Shown here: one piece after another, positions 8,349 to 16,781 of the stretch
Layout: each line of letters opens with the position of its first letter
Numbering within the stretch: the first letter of the stretch is position 1
NCBI GenBank assembly: GCA_002317175.1
Contig: DCJA01000021.1
Location: 1-34,794 of the forward strand
Length of the DNA stretch: 34,794 bases
Direction of reading: 5' to 3'
DNA from: Lachnospiraceae bacterium UBA1712
Lineage (GTDB): Bacteria > Bacillota > Clostridia > Lachnospirales > Lachnospiraceae
Notes under the pieces: model-generated
What the model saw: only the letters and a program-made list of their open reading frames with translations
Databases searched by the model: none
Told to the model about the DNA's origin: nothing
Program-made: the position numbers and the translations under genes

Positions 8349-9014
8349 TTGAAGACTAGAGACAATATTGTAGGCAGATATGCACTCTTTCTTATAGGTC
8401 TTTTTATTGCGTCCCTAGGTGTTGCATTTTCTACAAAGGCAGGACTTGGAACTTCACCAGTTGCATCGGTTCCATATTCAGTTTCGCTGGTAAGCAGTCT
8501 TTTATCCTTTGGAGGATGGCTGAATCTGTTAAGTGTGATTCAGATTGCTATTCAGGTGATTTTACTAAAGGGCAAATGCAACTACCTGGAAATTGTAATC
8601 CAGACAATTCTGGCTTTTGTGTATGGATATCTGACCAATTTTTCATGCTCATTGATAGAAGGGCTTGAGGTAAATTCGTATCTATGGCAGTTATTCTATC
8701 TTGCAGTAAGTTGTGTGGTTCTTGCATTTGGTCTGTGGCTTCAGTTTAAAGGCGGCGTGGCAATGCTTCCAGGAGAGGCGATGAACAGAGCCATTAGTCA
8801 GGTTACTGGCAAGAAATACGAGAACATAAAGATCTTTTTCGATATTTTTTATATAGTGGTTGCGGCAGCAATTTGTCTCATTTGTCTTGGCAAATTAGAG
8901 GGCGTAAGAGAAGGCAGCATTATTGCTGCAGTTGTGATTGGAAATATTATCAAATTGTATAATAAGGCATTTGATAAAATTATCATCTGCTTAGGTAAGG
9001 GAAAGGCAGAATAG
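8349..9014 (+). CDS. YczE/YyaS/YitT-family (DUF6198-like) integral membrane protein
   Basis: 221 residues from a TTG start at 8349, chosen because AGGAGG at 8336-8341 lies 7 nt upstream; a TTG at 8331 would put the Shine-Dalgarno inside the gene. The N-terminal block FLIGLFIASLGVAFSTKAGLGTSP is characteristic of the YczE branch, followed by four more hydrophobic segments (about 45-65, 70-95, 105-130 and 160-185). A conserved small-residue loop, LPGEAMNRAIS, sits between them. Function in the family is unknown; some members sit near transport or peptide biosynthesis genes, but nothing here points to a substrate. A weak hairpin follows at 9015-9050, and rsmH starts 81 nt downstream. Confidence 0.8.
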   Translation: MKTRDNIVGRYALFLIGLFIASLGVAFSTKAGLGTSPVASVPYSVSLVSSLLSFGGWLNLLSVIQIAIQVILLKGKCNYLEIVIQTILAFVYGYLTNFSCSLIEGLEVNSYLWQLFYLAVSCVVLAFGLWLQFKGGVAMLPGEAMNRAISQVTGKKYENIKIFFDIFYIVVAAAICLICLGKLEGVREGSIIAAVVIGNIIKLYNKAFDKIIICLGKGKAE

Positions 9015-9050
9015 CGCTTTGGGCGTATGAATAATCAGACAGAGCGTTTT
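9015..9050 (+). terminator. Weak terminator candidate after the YczE-type gene
   Basis: CGCTTTG (9015-9021) can pair with CAGAGCG (9040-9046) through one G-U pair, followed by TTTTGT. The 18 nt loop is large, so termination would be weak or partial. Confidence 0.35.
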
Positions 9051-9095
9051 GTGAGGGCAAACGAATAAACCAAGCAGTACTTTTATGAGGTTAAG

Positions 9096-10139
9096 ATGGA
9101 ACAGGAACACAAGAGAAGAGTTAGATATTCCGGGAAATATCCAAAGAAATTTGAGGAGAAATATAAGGAATTAAATCCAGAGAAATATCAGGATACAATA
9201 CAGCATGTTATTGGCAAGGGAAGCACACCTGCTGGAATGCACATTTCAATCTGTGTAAAAGAGATACTTGATTTTCTTCAGATTAAGCCGGGACAAAATG
9301 GTGCGGATTGTACATTTGGCTATGGTGGTCATACCAGAAAGATGTTAGAGCAGCTTCAGGGCAATGGTCATATAGTAGCACTTGATGTTGACCCAATTGA
9401 GTCCGAGAAATCAAAGAAGCGCCTTATGGACGCGGGCTTTGGAGATGATATCCTGGCTGTGGAGCTAACTAATTTTGCCAACATCGATGAGGTGGCTAAA
9501 AAGTATGGTAAGTTTGATTTTCTGCTTGCAGACCTTGGTGTATCTTCCATGCAGATTGATAATCCTGAAAGGGGGTTTTCATATAAGGTTGAAGGACCTC
9601 TGGATCTGCGAATGAATCCTCAGAAGGGAAAGAGTGCAGCAGATATTCTTCTGGAAGTAGACAGAGAGGAACTTATTGGTATGCTGGTTGAGAACTCAGA
9701 TGAGGAATATGCTGAGCAGATAGCCAATAAGATTCTTGCATATAGAAAAAAAGGACAGTCGCCAAAGACAACAACAGAACTTAAGAATATTATCGAAGAA
9801 GCATTAAGCTTTATAGATGAAAGGGACAGAAAGGAAGTTGTTAAGAAGTCTTGCCAGAGAACATTTCAGGCTCTTAGGATTGATGTAAATCATGAATTTG
9901 AAGTATTATTTGACCTGCTTGAGAAACTTCCAACTGTAATGAATCCAGGAGGAAGAATTGCAATTCTTACCTTTCATTCGGGTGAAGACAGGCTGGTTAA
10001 GAAATCCTTTAAGACATTTACGAGGGATGGATTATATAGCGACTATTCAAGAGATGTTATCAGACCTTCTGCAGAGGAATGTGCAGTCAATGGTCGAGCT
10101 AAGTCTACAAAGATGAGATGGGCTGTTGTGGCCGAATAG
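9096..10139 (+). CDS. rsmH: 16S rRNA (cytosine(1402)-N4)-methyltransferase, RsmH family
   Basis: RsmH uses S-adenosylmethionine to methylate N4 of C1402 in the decoding centre of 16S rRNA. Family motifs are clear: GADCTFGYGGHTRKML (SAM-binding loop, about 67-82), ALDVDP (acidic ribose contact), LLADLGVSSMQID with the ERGFSY segment and LDLRMN (about 146-175), and the C-terminal ILTFHSGEDRLVK. At 347 residues it is longer than the common ~310. The extra part is a basic N-terminal extension of about 35 residues. It is not in a division/cell-wall (mraZ, ftsL, pbp) cluster; its neighbours are a membrane protein and a DUF1292 gene. The SAM loop also departs from the common LGGGGHS. It is therefore either a relocated rsmH or a second, divergent copy. 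GAGG precedes the ATG. Confidence 0.9.
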   Translation: MEQEHKRRVRYSGKYPKKFEEKYKELNPEKYQDTIQHVIGKGSTPAGMHISICVKEILDFLQIKPGQNGADCTFGYGGHTRKMLEQLQGNGHIVALDVDPIESEKSKKRLMDAGFGDDILAVELTNFANIDEVAKKYGKFDFLLADLGVSSMQIDNPERGFSYKVEGPLDLRMNPQKGKSAADILLEVDREELIGMLVENSDEEYAEQIANKILAYRKKGQSPKTTTELKNIIEEALSFIDERDRKEVVKKSCQRTFQALRIDVNHEFEVLFDLLEKLPTVMNPGGRIAILTFHSGEDRLVKKSFKTFTRDGLYSDYSRDVIRPSAEECAVNGRAKSTKMRWAVVAE

Positions 10140-10182
10140 ATTATGATAATAAAAACTGTTTGAGAATTGGAGGAGAAATGCA

Positions 10183-10473
10183 ATGAGCGAAGATATCAAG
10201 AACACAGAAGTAGTAGAAGACGATTTTAATGAATATGCAATCTTTACAATAACTGGTCAGGACGGCAAGGAATTGGAGATGGCTGTTATTGACGAGTTTG
10301 AGGTTGATCACAAGACATATGTGGCAGCGGCGTTAATAGAAGGAGATACCATTAACGAAGATGGTCTGTATATTTACAAGGTTAAGTTAACAGCTGATGA
10401 TTTTGAAGTAGAGAAGATTACTGACAAGAGTGAGTATGAGGCTGTAGCAGAAGCTTATATGGGGATGGAGTAG
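10183..10473 (+). CDS. DUF1292 domain protein (UPF0473 / YrzB-like)
   Basis: 96 residues, very acidic, with the DUF1292 pattern of an N-terminal FTITGQDGKELEMAVIDEFEVD strand-turn-strand, the YVAAAL block and a C-terminal acidic helix. It is a small cytosolic protein of unknown function that in many Firmicutes lies near yrrK or alanyl-tRNA synthetase genes; here it follows rsmH by 43 nt. A strong GGAGGAG (10169-10175) sets the ATG at 10183. Between them ATG CAA TGA (10178-10186) forms a two-codon out-of-frame reading frame whose stop overlaps the real start, which is probably incidental. Confidence 0.85.
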   Translation: MSEDIKNTEVVEDDFNEYAIFTITGQDGKELEMAVIDEFEVDHKTYVAAALIEGDTINEDGLYIYKVKLTADDFEVEKITDKSEYEAVAEAYMGME

Positions 10474-10512
10474 TTTTTCTCGACTATAGTAATCTGTAAT
10501 GATAAAATAAAC

Positions 10513-10518
10513 TATAAT
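10513..10518 (+). promoter_or_regulatory. Possible -10 for the six-TM chemoreceptor
   Basis: A perfect TATAAT lies 31 nt before the ATG at 10549. The -35 position holds no good match, and there is no sigma-28 type CCGATA box, so this is tentative. Confidence 0.3.
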
Positions 10519-10548
10519 ATAAAGAAATGGTAGATAGGGGGTATTCTT

Positions 10549-12033
10549 ATGGATTTCTTTGAACAAAATGATATTAAGGTTAATGCGAAACTGACGAAGA
10601 TACTATTGTGGATGACACTGGTATTCCCAGTAATGATGATACTTACACTTCTTGGAGTATTTCATATTGATATGACTGCGCTTATTATTCTTACAATGTT
10701 GGGTATAGTGTGTACTGTATCACCAACAATAATGAAGAAATGCAATGTCAATCCAAAGGTATTAAAATACGCTAATGTTCTTTCGCTGGGAATATGTGTA
10801 ATGCTTCTTGGGACAAATGCGGGAATAGGCATATATATGACCTATGGACTGGCAATGGCATTCAGCTGTATGTATTTTGACAAGAAGTTCACAACTCAGA
10901 TAGCAATTATAAGCACCATTTTACTGATTATTTCACAGTATTTCAGAGCACCTGCTGCATCAGCGATGGTTGGCAAGACTACTATGGGATGGTTTTTCCC
11001 TAGTGTGATGGGATATATGATTGAGCAGGTAGTAATGTCACTTTTATTCATCTCGCTTGCTGGAGCCTGCAGGGCGGTTCTTGAGAATCTTCACAGTACA
11101 GAGCAGGTTGCTCAGGTTGTAGAGAAATGTGAAGCAGTATCTAAGCAGCTTGTTGGAATGGTAGATGACCTTGCTGATAACATGGAAGAGACAAGAAAAG
11201 CTGGAGAGAGCATTGTAGAAGCAGCTCAGGCTACATATGAAGAATGTGAGTCAAGTATCAATCATGTTGAGGAGATTCATGTTTCAGTACAGAAGATGAC
11301 AGATGCTATTGATGGAATCAGAGAGCAGACTGTTGAGATGAGTCAGATTTCAAATGATGTAAGTGACAAGATGAACGGCTATGTAGCTAAGATGGATCAG
11401 ACTGTAAACAGTATGAGAACAATTGAGAACACAGCCAATGATACAAACATAGCTATCAATAAGCTTGAAAATGGTTTTGAACAGATTATTCTGTTTACAA
11501 GTGAAATTGAGCAGATAGCAGCTCAGACCAATCTGTTAGCATTAAATGCTTCTATCGAAGCAGCAAGAGCAGGTGAAAGCGGAAGAGGTTTTGCGGTTGT
11601 TGCTGAAGAAGTAAGGAAGCTGGCTGAAAGTTCAAAAGCATCTTCTGATTCAATTGCTAGTAAGCTTGATAATGTTAGAGAGCAGCTTAGTGATGTAAAG
11701 AATTATATTAATTCAAATCTGGATTCAGTAGCATATGGTATTACACAGATTCAGGAGGCAAAAGACGAATCGATTCAGATTGGTGAATTACAGTTAGAAT
11801 CACAGAAGAAAACAGAAGTAATATCTGCCAACACAGATGAGACACGAAAGCATAGTCTGGAACTCCTTAATATGGCTAATCAGATGCGTGTGCTTGTAGA
11901 AAATTCAAGAGAACGAGCTGAAATAATTGTTAAGCAGAGTAGTGAACAGGAAGATATCAACAATAACACCAAAGAAACATTTAATAGTGTTGAACGTGTA
12001 GCAAAAGATCTTTTGGATATCAGCAACCTATAA
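10549..12033 (+). CDS. Methyl-accepting chemotaxis protein with polytopic N-terminal domain, no HAMP
   Basis: 494 residues. The N-terminal ~175 residues hold about six hydrophobic segments (roughly 17-38, 41-61, 72-90, 92-109, 115-132 and 152-175) in place of the usual two TM helices and periplasmic sensor. A long coiled coil with the signalling tip QIAAQTNLLALNASIEAARAGE, then GRGFAVVAEEVRKLAESS, follows. The tip binds CheA and CheW. No HAMP domain is visible, so the membrane bundle itself must sense something such as membrane state, proton motive force or a small membrane-soluble ligand (inference). GGGGG precedes the ATG. The aldo/keto reductase starts 15 nt after the stop and could be co-transcribed. 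This architecture is common in clostridial receptors and its ligand is unknown. Confidence 0.9.
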   Translation: MDFFEQNDIKVNAKLTKILLWMTLVFPVMMILTLLGVFHIDMTALIILTMLGIVCTVSPTIMKKCNVNPKVLKYANVLSLGICVMLLGTNAGIGIYMTYGLAMAFSCMYFDKKFTTQIAIISTILLIISQYFRAPAASAMVGKTTMGWFFPSVMGYMIEQVVMSLLFISLAGACRAVLENLHSTEQVAQVVEKCEAVSKQLVGMVDDLADNMEETRKAGESIVEAAQATYEECESSINHVEEIHVSVQKMTDAIDGIREQTVEMSQISNDVSDKMNGYVAKMDQTVNSMRTIENTANDTNIAINKLENGFEQIILFTSEIEQIAAQTNLLALNASIEAARAGESGRGFAVVAEEVRKLAESSKASSDSIASKLDNVREQLSDVKNYINSNLDSVAYGITQIQEAKDESIQIGELQLESQKKTEVISANTDETRKHSLELLNMANQMRVLVENSRERAEIIVKQSSEQEDINNNTKETFNSVERVAKDLLDISNL

Positions 12034-12048
12034 AAAATGGAGGATAAT

Positions 12049-13149
12049 ATGTCTATTTTCACATCAAAAAAGAAGCTTGGTTTTGGCCTAATGAGACTTC
12101 CGCTTATTCCTGGCGGAGCAGAGACAGATATTGATATTGAACACGTAAAGAAGATGGTAGATCATTTTTTAGAGCAGGGATTCACCTATTTTGATACAGC
12201 CTGGATGTATCATGGACTTCAGAGCGAGAAGGCAATTAAGAAGGCACTTGTAGAGAGATATCCAAGAGATAGCTATACTCTCACCACTAAATTTCATGTA
12301 GGTTTTTGTGAAAGCAAGGACAAGATGGAGGATTTCTTCAACACCCAGCTTTCTAATACTGGAGTAGAATATTTTGACTATTATCTTATCCATGATATAG
12401 AAAGAGGAAATTATGAAAAGTATCAGGAATATGATGCTTTCGACTGGGCTTTGAAGAAAAAGGAGCTTGGACTTATTAAGCATCTTGGGTTCTCTTTCCA
12501 TTCTGATGCGGATTTTCTGGATAAGGTTCTCACCGAGCATCCATATATGGAATTTGTTCAGCTTCAGATAAACTATCTTGACTGGGAGTCAGAGAATGTT
12601 CAGTCTCGCCGTTGCTATGAAGTGGCGCGTAAGCATAATACTCCTATTATTGTTATGGAGCCAGTTAAGGGTGGAACACTTGTTAATGTTCCAGAGAATG
12701 TTCAGTCAATGTTCAAGAATAAGGAAGCGGATATGTCTATTCCTTCATGGGCAATTAGATTTGTAGCATCACTTCCGGGTATCGAGATGGTATTAAGCGG
12801 TATGAGCAACATGGATCAGATGATTGATAATGTTTCTTATATGAAAGAATTTAAGCCGCTTAGTGAAGAAGAAATCAACCTTTGTGTTACAGCAGGAAAG
12901 ATGATCTCAGGTGACATCAAGATTCCTTGTACTGGTTGTTCTTACTGTACAGAGGGATGTCCTCTCAGAATCGCTATTCCAAAGCTTTTTGCTCTGTATA
13001 ACCAGGATGGAACAGATTACGAGGCGGCCGTTGGAGATGGAAGCCCGGCATCGAAATGTGTGGAATGCGGTCAGTGTGAAGGCATTTGTCCTCAGCACCT
13101 GGAAGTCATTACTTATCTTAAAGATGTTGCAGAAAAGTATGAAGCTTAG
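12049..13149 (+). CDS. Aldo/keto reductase with C-terminal 2x[4Fe-4S] ferredoxin-like region
   Basis: 366 residues from ATG 12049, which has GGAGG (12039-12043) just upstream; the in-frame ATG at 12037 would include that site. Residues ~10-270 form the aldo/keto reductase barrel with the expected tetrad: D49 (in YFDTAW), Y54, K81 (in LTTKF) and H115 (in LIHD). The C-terminal part carries two CxxCxxCxxxCP clusters, CTGCSYCTEGCP and CVECGQCEGICP, each suited to a 4Fe-4S centre. This fused form is common in strict anaerobes and probably reduces or oxidises a carbonyl substrate with electron exchange through ferredoxin; substrates are mostly unknown. It follows the chemoreceptor by 15 nt and ends at a strong terminator. 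Confidence 0.9.
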   Translation: MSIFTSKKKLGFGLMRLPLIPGGAETDIDIEHVKKMVDHFLEQGFTYFDTAWMYHGLQSEKAIKKALVERYPRDSYTLTTKFHVGFCESKDKMEDFFNTQLSNTGVEYFDYYLIHDIERGNYEKYQEYDAFDWALKKKELGLIKHLGFSFHSDADFLDKVLTEHPYMEFVQLQINYLDWESENVQSRRCYEVARKHNTPIIVMEPVKGGTLVNVPENVQSMFKNKEADMSIPSWAIRFVASLPGIEMVLSGMSNMDQMIDNVSYMKEFKPLSEEEINLCVTAGKMISGDIKIPCTGCSYCTEGCPLRIAIPKLFALYNQDGTDYEAAVGDGSPASKCVECGQCEGICPQHLEVITYLKDVAEKYEA

Positions 13150-13154
13150 TTTTG

Positions 13155-13185
13155 AAGGAACTCAAGAGATTGAGTTCCTTTTTTA
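13155..13185 (+). terminator. Rho-independent terminator after the aldo/keto reductase
   Basis: A perfect 11 bp stem AAGGAACTCAA (13155-13165) with TTGAGTTCCTT (13170-13180), a GAGA loop and a run of six T. Confidence 0.92.
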
Positions 13186-13269
13186 TGTTATAATCTGTAG
13201 GAAGCATAGAACTTTTTGGAAGTATGTTTTATTACACAATCTGCCAGATAAAGGAAAGGGAGAAAAGGG

Positions 13270-14409
13270 ATGGGATTTGAACGAGATAAAATAAAACAAA
13301 TATACAGAATAATTCTATTTTGTGCGTTGATGATTTTGGCAATTATTTATATCAAAGAAGTAATAGCTATGATAAATGTGCTTTTTGGTATACTGATGCC
13401 ATTTATTATTGGCGGTGTAATTGCATTCATTCTAAATATTCCTCTTTGTGGAATTGAGACTAAGTTGTTAAAGAACTGGAAGAGCAAATCATCAGTTAAG
13501 CTTAAGAGACCAGTTAGTATACTGCTTAGCATTCTGATTGTGGTTTTAATTATTTTTATTGTGGTTATTACAGTGGTACCTCAACTTGCCAGTACAGTCT
13601 CAGTTTTGGGTAAGAAGATGCCAGTTGCCATGAATAATCTGATGAAATATCTTGATGATCTTTCTGTTAAGTATCCACAGATACAGGCCTATGTGGTTGA
13701 TCTTCAGAACTATAAATTCGACTGGACATCAATTACTAATAATCTTGCTGATTTCTTGAAGAGCGGTGTATCCAATGTATTGTCATCGACATTTAGTGTA
13801 GCAAGTGGAATTATTGGAGGCTTCGTTAATTTTCTTATTGGTTTTATATTTGCTATATATATTCTTGGCCAGAAGGAAAGCATTTCAGCTGCATTAAAGA
13901 AACTCATGAAGGCATATCTTAAGCCTGAGAGAAATGATCGAATCTTAAAGATTTGCAAATTGTTATATGTTAATTTTGCTAATTTTATTACAGGTCAGTG
14001 TGTTGAGGCTTTGATTCTTGGCGGCATGTTTGTAGTAGCTATGTTTATATTCAGACTTCCATATGCATTGATGGTCGGTATACTAATAGCTTTCACTGCA
14101 TTAATTCCAATTGTTGGAGCCTTTATTGGATGTGCAGTTGGTATATTCCTGATTCTTGTTGATTCGCCATCCAAGGTAATAGTATTTGTGATACTGTTCT
14201 TTGTACTTCAGCAGATAGAAGGTAATGTTATCTATCCTAAGGTGGTTGGTGACAAGGTTGGCCTGCCATCAATTCTTGTACTGATGGCAGTTACAATTGG
14301 AGGCAGCTTATTTGGCGTGGCAGGTATGCTGGTGTTTATTCCACTTGTATCTACTGCATATACATTATTAAATGAGAACGTTGCGATTCGCAGCAAGCGA
14401 AAGAAATAA
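13270..14409 (+). CDS. AI-2E family (PF01594) membrane transporter
   Basis: 379 residues, polytopic. Three hydrophobic segments at the N-terminus (about 15-33, 35-60 and 78-102) are followed by a soluble loop of about 70 residues. The conserved C-terminal half includes GGFVNFLIGFIFAIYIL (about 178-194), the TGQCVEALILGGMF and PYALMVGILIAFTALIPIVG blocks, and QQIEGNVIYPKVVGDKVGL, all hallmarks of the AI-2E (YdiK/TqsA/YtvI) family. Despite the name most members are not shown to export autoinducer-2; some are linked to sodium/proton exchange or peptidoglycan-related export. It sits alone between a terminator and the promoter of the GH5 gene, so no partner is indicated. An AGGGAG-like site precedes the ATG. 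Confidence 0.9.
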   Translation: MGFERDKIKQIYRIILFCALMILAIIYIKEVIAMINVLFGILMPFIIGGVIAFILNIPLCGIETKLLKNWKSKSSVKLKRPVSILLSILIVVLIIFIVVITVVPQLASTVSVLGKKMPVAMNNLMKYLDDLSVKYPQIQAYVVDLQNYKFDWTSITNNLADFLKSGVSNVLSSTFSVASGIIGGFVNFLIGFIFAIYILGQKESISAALKKLMKAYLKPERNDRILKICKLLYVNFANFITGQCVEALILGGMFVVAMFIFRLPYALMVGILIAFTALIPIVGAFIGCAVGIFLILVDSPSKVIVFVILFFVLQQIEGNVIYPKVVGDKVGLPSILVLMAVTIGGSLFGVAGMLVFIPLVSTAYTLLNENVAIRSKRKK

Positions 14410-14459
14410 TAATCGTTAATAATTGCACAGAAATTATTCTTATGCTTGTGTCGCGTTTA

Positions 14460-14468
14460 TGATATACT
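14460..14468 (+). promoter_or_regulatory. Extended -10 promoter of the GH5 gene
   Basis: TGA followed by TATACT is an extended -10 element 35 nt before the ATG. The -35 region is weak. A strong AGGAGGG Shine-Dalgarno follows. Confidence 0.5.
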
Positions 14469-14502
14469 TTTAACATAGCAAAAACGTACAGGAGGGTTAT
14501 TT

Positions 14503-15540
14503 ATGCGTATTTTTGAGAATTTTCAAAAAGGTGTTAATTTGGGAGGCTGGATTTCACAGTTTGACAAATATGACAAGGAACATTTTGATACATTTATTAC
14601 AGAGAAAGATATTGAGTATATAGCTAGTCTTGGCTTTGATCATGTAAGAGTTCCAGTGGATTATAATGTTTTGGAGGATGAAGCTGGTGATCCTATTGAA
14701 AGTGGTTTCCAGTATTTGAGAAACTGTTGTGAATGGTGTAAGAGTAATGGCCTTCATATGCTGATTGACTTACATGAGTGCTATGGCTATTCTTTCGATC
14801 CATTGAAGAAGGATATGGATAGACGTAAATTCTTTTATGATGATGAACTTCAGGCAAGATTCTTCAAGCTATGGGCCAGAATTGCAGAAGCCTTTAAGGA
14901 TGATCAGGATATCGTTGCGTTCGAGCCACTTAACGAAGTTGTTCTTCAGGAAGTCGCTGATGCATGGAATGGTATCGTAAAGAAGTATATCGAACTTATT
15001 CGTTCTATATGTCCTAATTCTTATATTGTTGTTGGTGGTGTTATGTACAATCATGTATCCAACGTTAAGCTTCTTGATCCACCAGCAGATGATAAGATTG
15101 TTTATAATTTCCATTGCTACGAGCCATTTTTATTCACACACCAGGGTGCTTTCTGGGTAGATTATATGCCATCTGATTTTCGTATCAAATATCCTCTTCC
15201 AATTGAGGATTATCGTAGAATCAGCAAGGAGGCCATTGATGTTGAAAATGGTGTTATCTTCAGAGATGAAGTTAAGGAACTTGGACCTGAATTCTTTGAG
15301 ATTATCTTTAAGGATGCTATAGACGCGGCTGAGAAATACGATGCTCCATTGTATTGCGGTGAATATGGAGCGATTGATCTTTCGGATAATCCATCAAAGA
15401 TTAATTGGTTAAGAGATATTCATACAGCATTTAAGAATCATGGAATTGGACGTGCACTTTGGAACTATAAAGAAAAAGACTTTGGTTTTGTTGATGATAG
15501 TTTTGCAGAAGTTAAAGATGATTTTATAGCTGTTTTATAA
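14503..15540 (+). CDS. Glycoside hydrolase family 5 enzyme, cytoplasmic
   Basis: 345 residues of a single GH5 TIM barrel. The start KGVNLGGWISQF, the HVRVPVDYN strand (about 48-56), IDLHECYG (about 88-95), EPLNE with the acid/base E145, YNFHCYEPF (about 204-212) and YCGEYG with the nucleophile E287 are all in the expected order, and LWNYKEKDFG near 325 supplies the aromatic platform. GH5 enzymes hydrolyse beta-1,4-glucans, mannans or related glycosides. There is no signal peptide, TM segment, dockerin or carbohydrate-binding module, so it should act inside the cell on imported oligosaccharides or glycosides, such as cellodextrins (inference). It has its own promoter and a terminator and no transporter or regulator beside it. 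The exact substrate cannot be read from sequence. Confidence 0.9.
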   Translation: MRIFENFQKGVNLGGWISQFDKYDKEHFDTFITEKDIEYIASLGFDHVRVPVDYNVLEDEAGDPIESGFQYLRNCCEWCKSNGLHMLIDLHECYGYSFDPLKKDMDRRKFFYDDELQARFFKLWARIAEAFKDDQDIVAFEPLNEVVLQEVADAWNGIVKKYIELIRSICPNSYIVVGGVMYNHVSNVKLLDPPADDKIVYNFHCYEPFLFTHQGAFWVDYMPSDFRIKYPLPIEDYRRISKEAIDVENGVIFRDEVKELGPEFFEIIFKDAIDAAEKYDAPLYCGEYGAIDLSDNPSKINWLRDIHTAFKNHGIGRALWNYKEKDFGFVDDSFAEVKDDFIAVL

Positions 15541-15558
15541 TGTGTAAGGGTTAATGAT

Positions 15559-15593
15559 AGCGCGCTAACAATTTAATGTTAGCGTGCTTTTTT
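15559..15593 (+). terminator. Rho-independent terminator after the GH5 gene
   Basis: A 12 bp stem with one G-U pair, AGCGCGCTAACA (15559-15570) with TGTTAGCGTGCT (15577-15588), a 6 nt loop and six T. Confidence 0.92.
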
Positions 15594-15674
15594 ATCATAA
15601 AGAAAAAAATATGGGAAAATGTGAGTATGTTGAGACGAAGTAAAAGTCTAAGCATATGAGAATGACTGAATAAG

Positions 15675-15683
15675 TGTTATAAT
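15675..15683 (+). promoter_or_regulatory. Extended -10 promoter of the DUF6465-parA unit
   Basis: TGT followed by a perfect TATAAT, 32 nt before the ATG at 15716. No clear -35. It follows the GH5 terminator, so it defines a new transcription unit. Confidence 0.6.
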
Positions 15684-15715
15684 TCATTTATTGGGGAATA
15701 GAATAGGAGAGAAAA

Positions 15716-15970
15716 ATGGCTAGAAAAGACAGTACACAAAGAGCAATGGAAAAGGCAGGAGGATTTGCTACTGCTAAAAAGAATGTGATCATTCAGTATC
15801 AGGGAATGGAACGCAGCGAGGATCATATCATTGATCGTATAAGAAAAGATGTTATGGATAAGGGTATCAAAGATAATGAAATAGAGCTTGTTGATGTATA
15901 TATCAAGCCTGAAGAACAGACAGTATTCTATGTGATTAACAAACAGATTACTGGACAGTTATCCTTATAA
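15716..15970 (+). CDS. Small DUF6465-like protein
   Basis: 84 residues. A basic, flexible N-terminus (about 1-20) is followed by the block NVIIQYQGMERSEDHIIDRI, a helix, and ELVDVYIKPEEQTVFYVINK, ending in a conserved-looking ITGQLSL. This pattern resembles DUF6465, a small family seen mainly in Lachnospiraceae and relatives with no known function; the assignment is from memory of the motif. AGGAGAG precedes the ATG. The stop is 29 nt before the ParA gene and no terminator intervenes, so the two are probably co-transcribed. Confidence 0.7.
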   Translation: MARKDSTQRAMEKAGGFATAKKNVIIQYQGMERSEDHIIDRIRKDVMDKGIKDNEIELVDVYIKPEEQTVFYVINKQITGQLSL

Positions 15971-15999
15971 TTAGAGAGCAGTCGAAAGGAATTAATAAA

Positions 16000-16755
16000 A
16001 TGATCGTATATGTTGTTGCTAATCAGAAGGGCGGTATTGGAAAGACAACAACCGCAACCAACCTTGCTGGAATATTGGGAAAGAGAGCTAAGACACTTCT
16101 TATTGATGCTGATCCACAGGGGAACAGTACAAGTACCTATGAAGCTAAGATAGAGGATGTGGCTACTCTTTATGATGTAATGATAGACTCCGAAAAGCTT
16201 CCAATAGAGGATGCGATTCAGCATACTCCCAATGGTGATATAGTTGCTTCCGATCCACTACTAGCCAAAGCAGAGAAGATGCTGGACGGGGATGTAGAAG
16301 GATTCTACAGATTAAAGGATGCTATTGATAATCTTGATGGATACGAATATGTGATTATAGATACTGCACCTTCTCTTAATGTTATTTTGTACAATTGTCT
16401 TATTGCAGCAGATAAGGTTATTATACCTGTTACCGCAGATGCATATGCTATGCAGGGAATAGATCAGCTCAATGATACGATTGTAGCCGTAAAGAGACGT
16501 CAGAACAGAAATCTGTCTGTTGCAGGACTTCTTCTTGTGAAGTATGCGGGAAGATCTAACCTTGAGAAGCAGACCAGAGAAGAAATTGCCGAGCATGCAA
16601 AGAGCATGGGAACAGTTCTTTTTGACACTGCTATTCGTGAGTGTGTAAAGACAAAGGAGGCTCAGGAGAAGAAGAAACTTCTTGTGGATTATGCTCCTGG
16701 ATGTAATACCTGTCTTGATTATATTCAGTTTGTTGAACAACTATTGAAAATGTAG
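16000..16755 (+). CDS. ParA/Soj/MinD-superfamily partition ATPase
   Basis: 251 residues. The deviant Walker A KGGIGKTT (10-17, with the signature lysine K10), the Walker A' segment LLIDADPQGNST (about 33-44) and the Walker B segment YVIIDTAPS (about 117-125) place it in the ParA family. There is no N-terminal HTH, so it is the short, Soj-like type. ParA proteins dimerise with ATP on DNA and move or space a cargo when a partner stimulates hydrolysis. No parB or parS-like gene follows. The next gene instead encodes a soluble chemoreceptor, and the upstream one a small DUF6465-like protein. It may be an orphan ParA positioning a protein cargo, or a relic of a plasmid or integrative-element system; ParA proteins resembling this one also occur on such elements. 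Confidence 0.88.
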   Translation: MIVYVVANQKGGIGKTTTATNLAGILGKRAKTLLIDADPQGNSTSTYEAKIEDVATLYDVMIDSEKLPIEDAIQHTPNGDIVASDPLLAKAEKMLDGDVEGFYRLKDAIDNLDGYEYVIIDTAPSLNVILYNCLIAADKVIIPVTADAYAMQGIDQLNDTIVAVKRRQNRNLSVAGLLLVKYAGRSNLEKQTREEIAEHAKSMGTVLFDTAIRECVKTKEAQEKKKLLVDYAPGCNTCLDYIQFVEQLLKM

Positions 16756-16772
16756 ATATAAATAGCTATAAA

Positions 16773-16781
16773 TGCTATAAT
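16773..16781 (+). promoter_or_regulatory. Extended -10 promoter before the soluble chemoreceptor
   Basis: TGC followed by a perfect TATAAT lies 42 nt before the ATG at 16823 and just after the parA stop. The chemoreceptor can therefore be transcribed alone as well as by read-through from parA. Confidence 0.55.
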
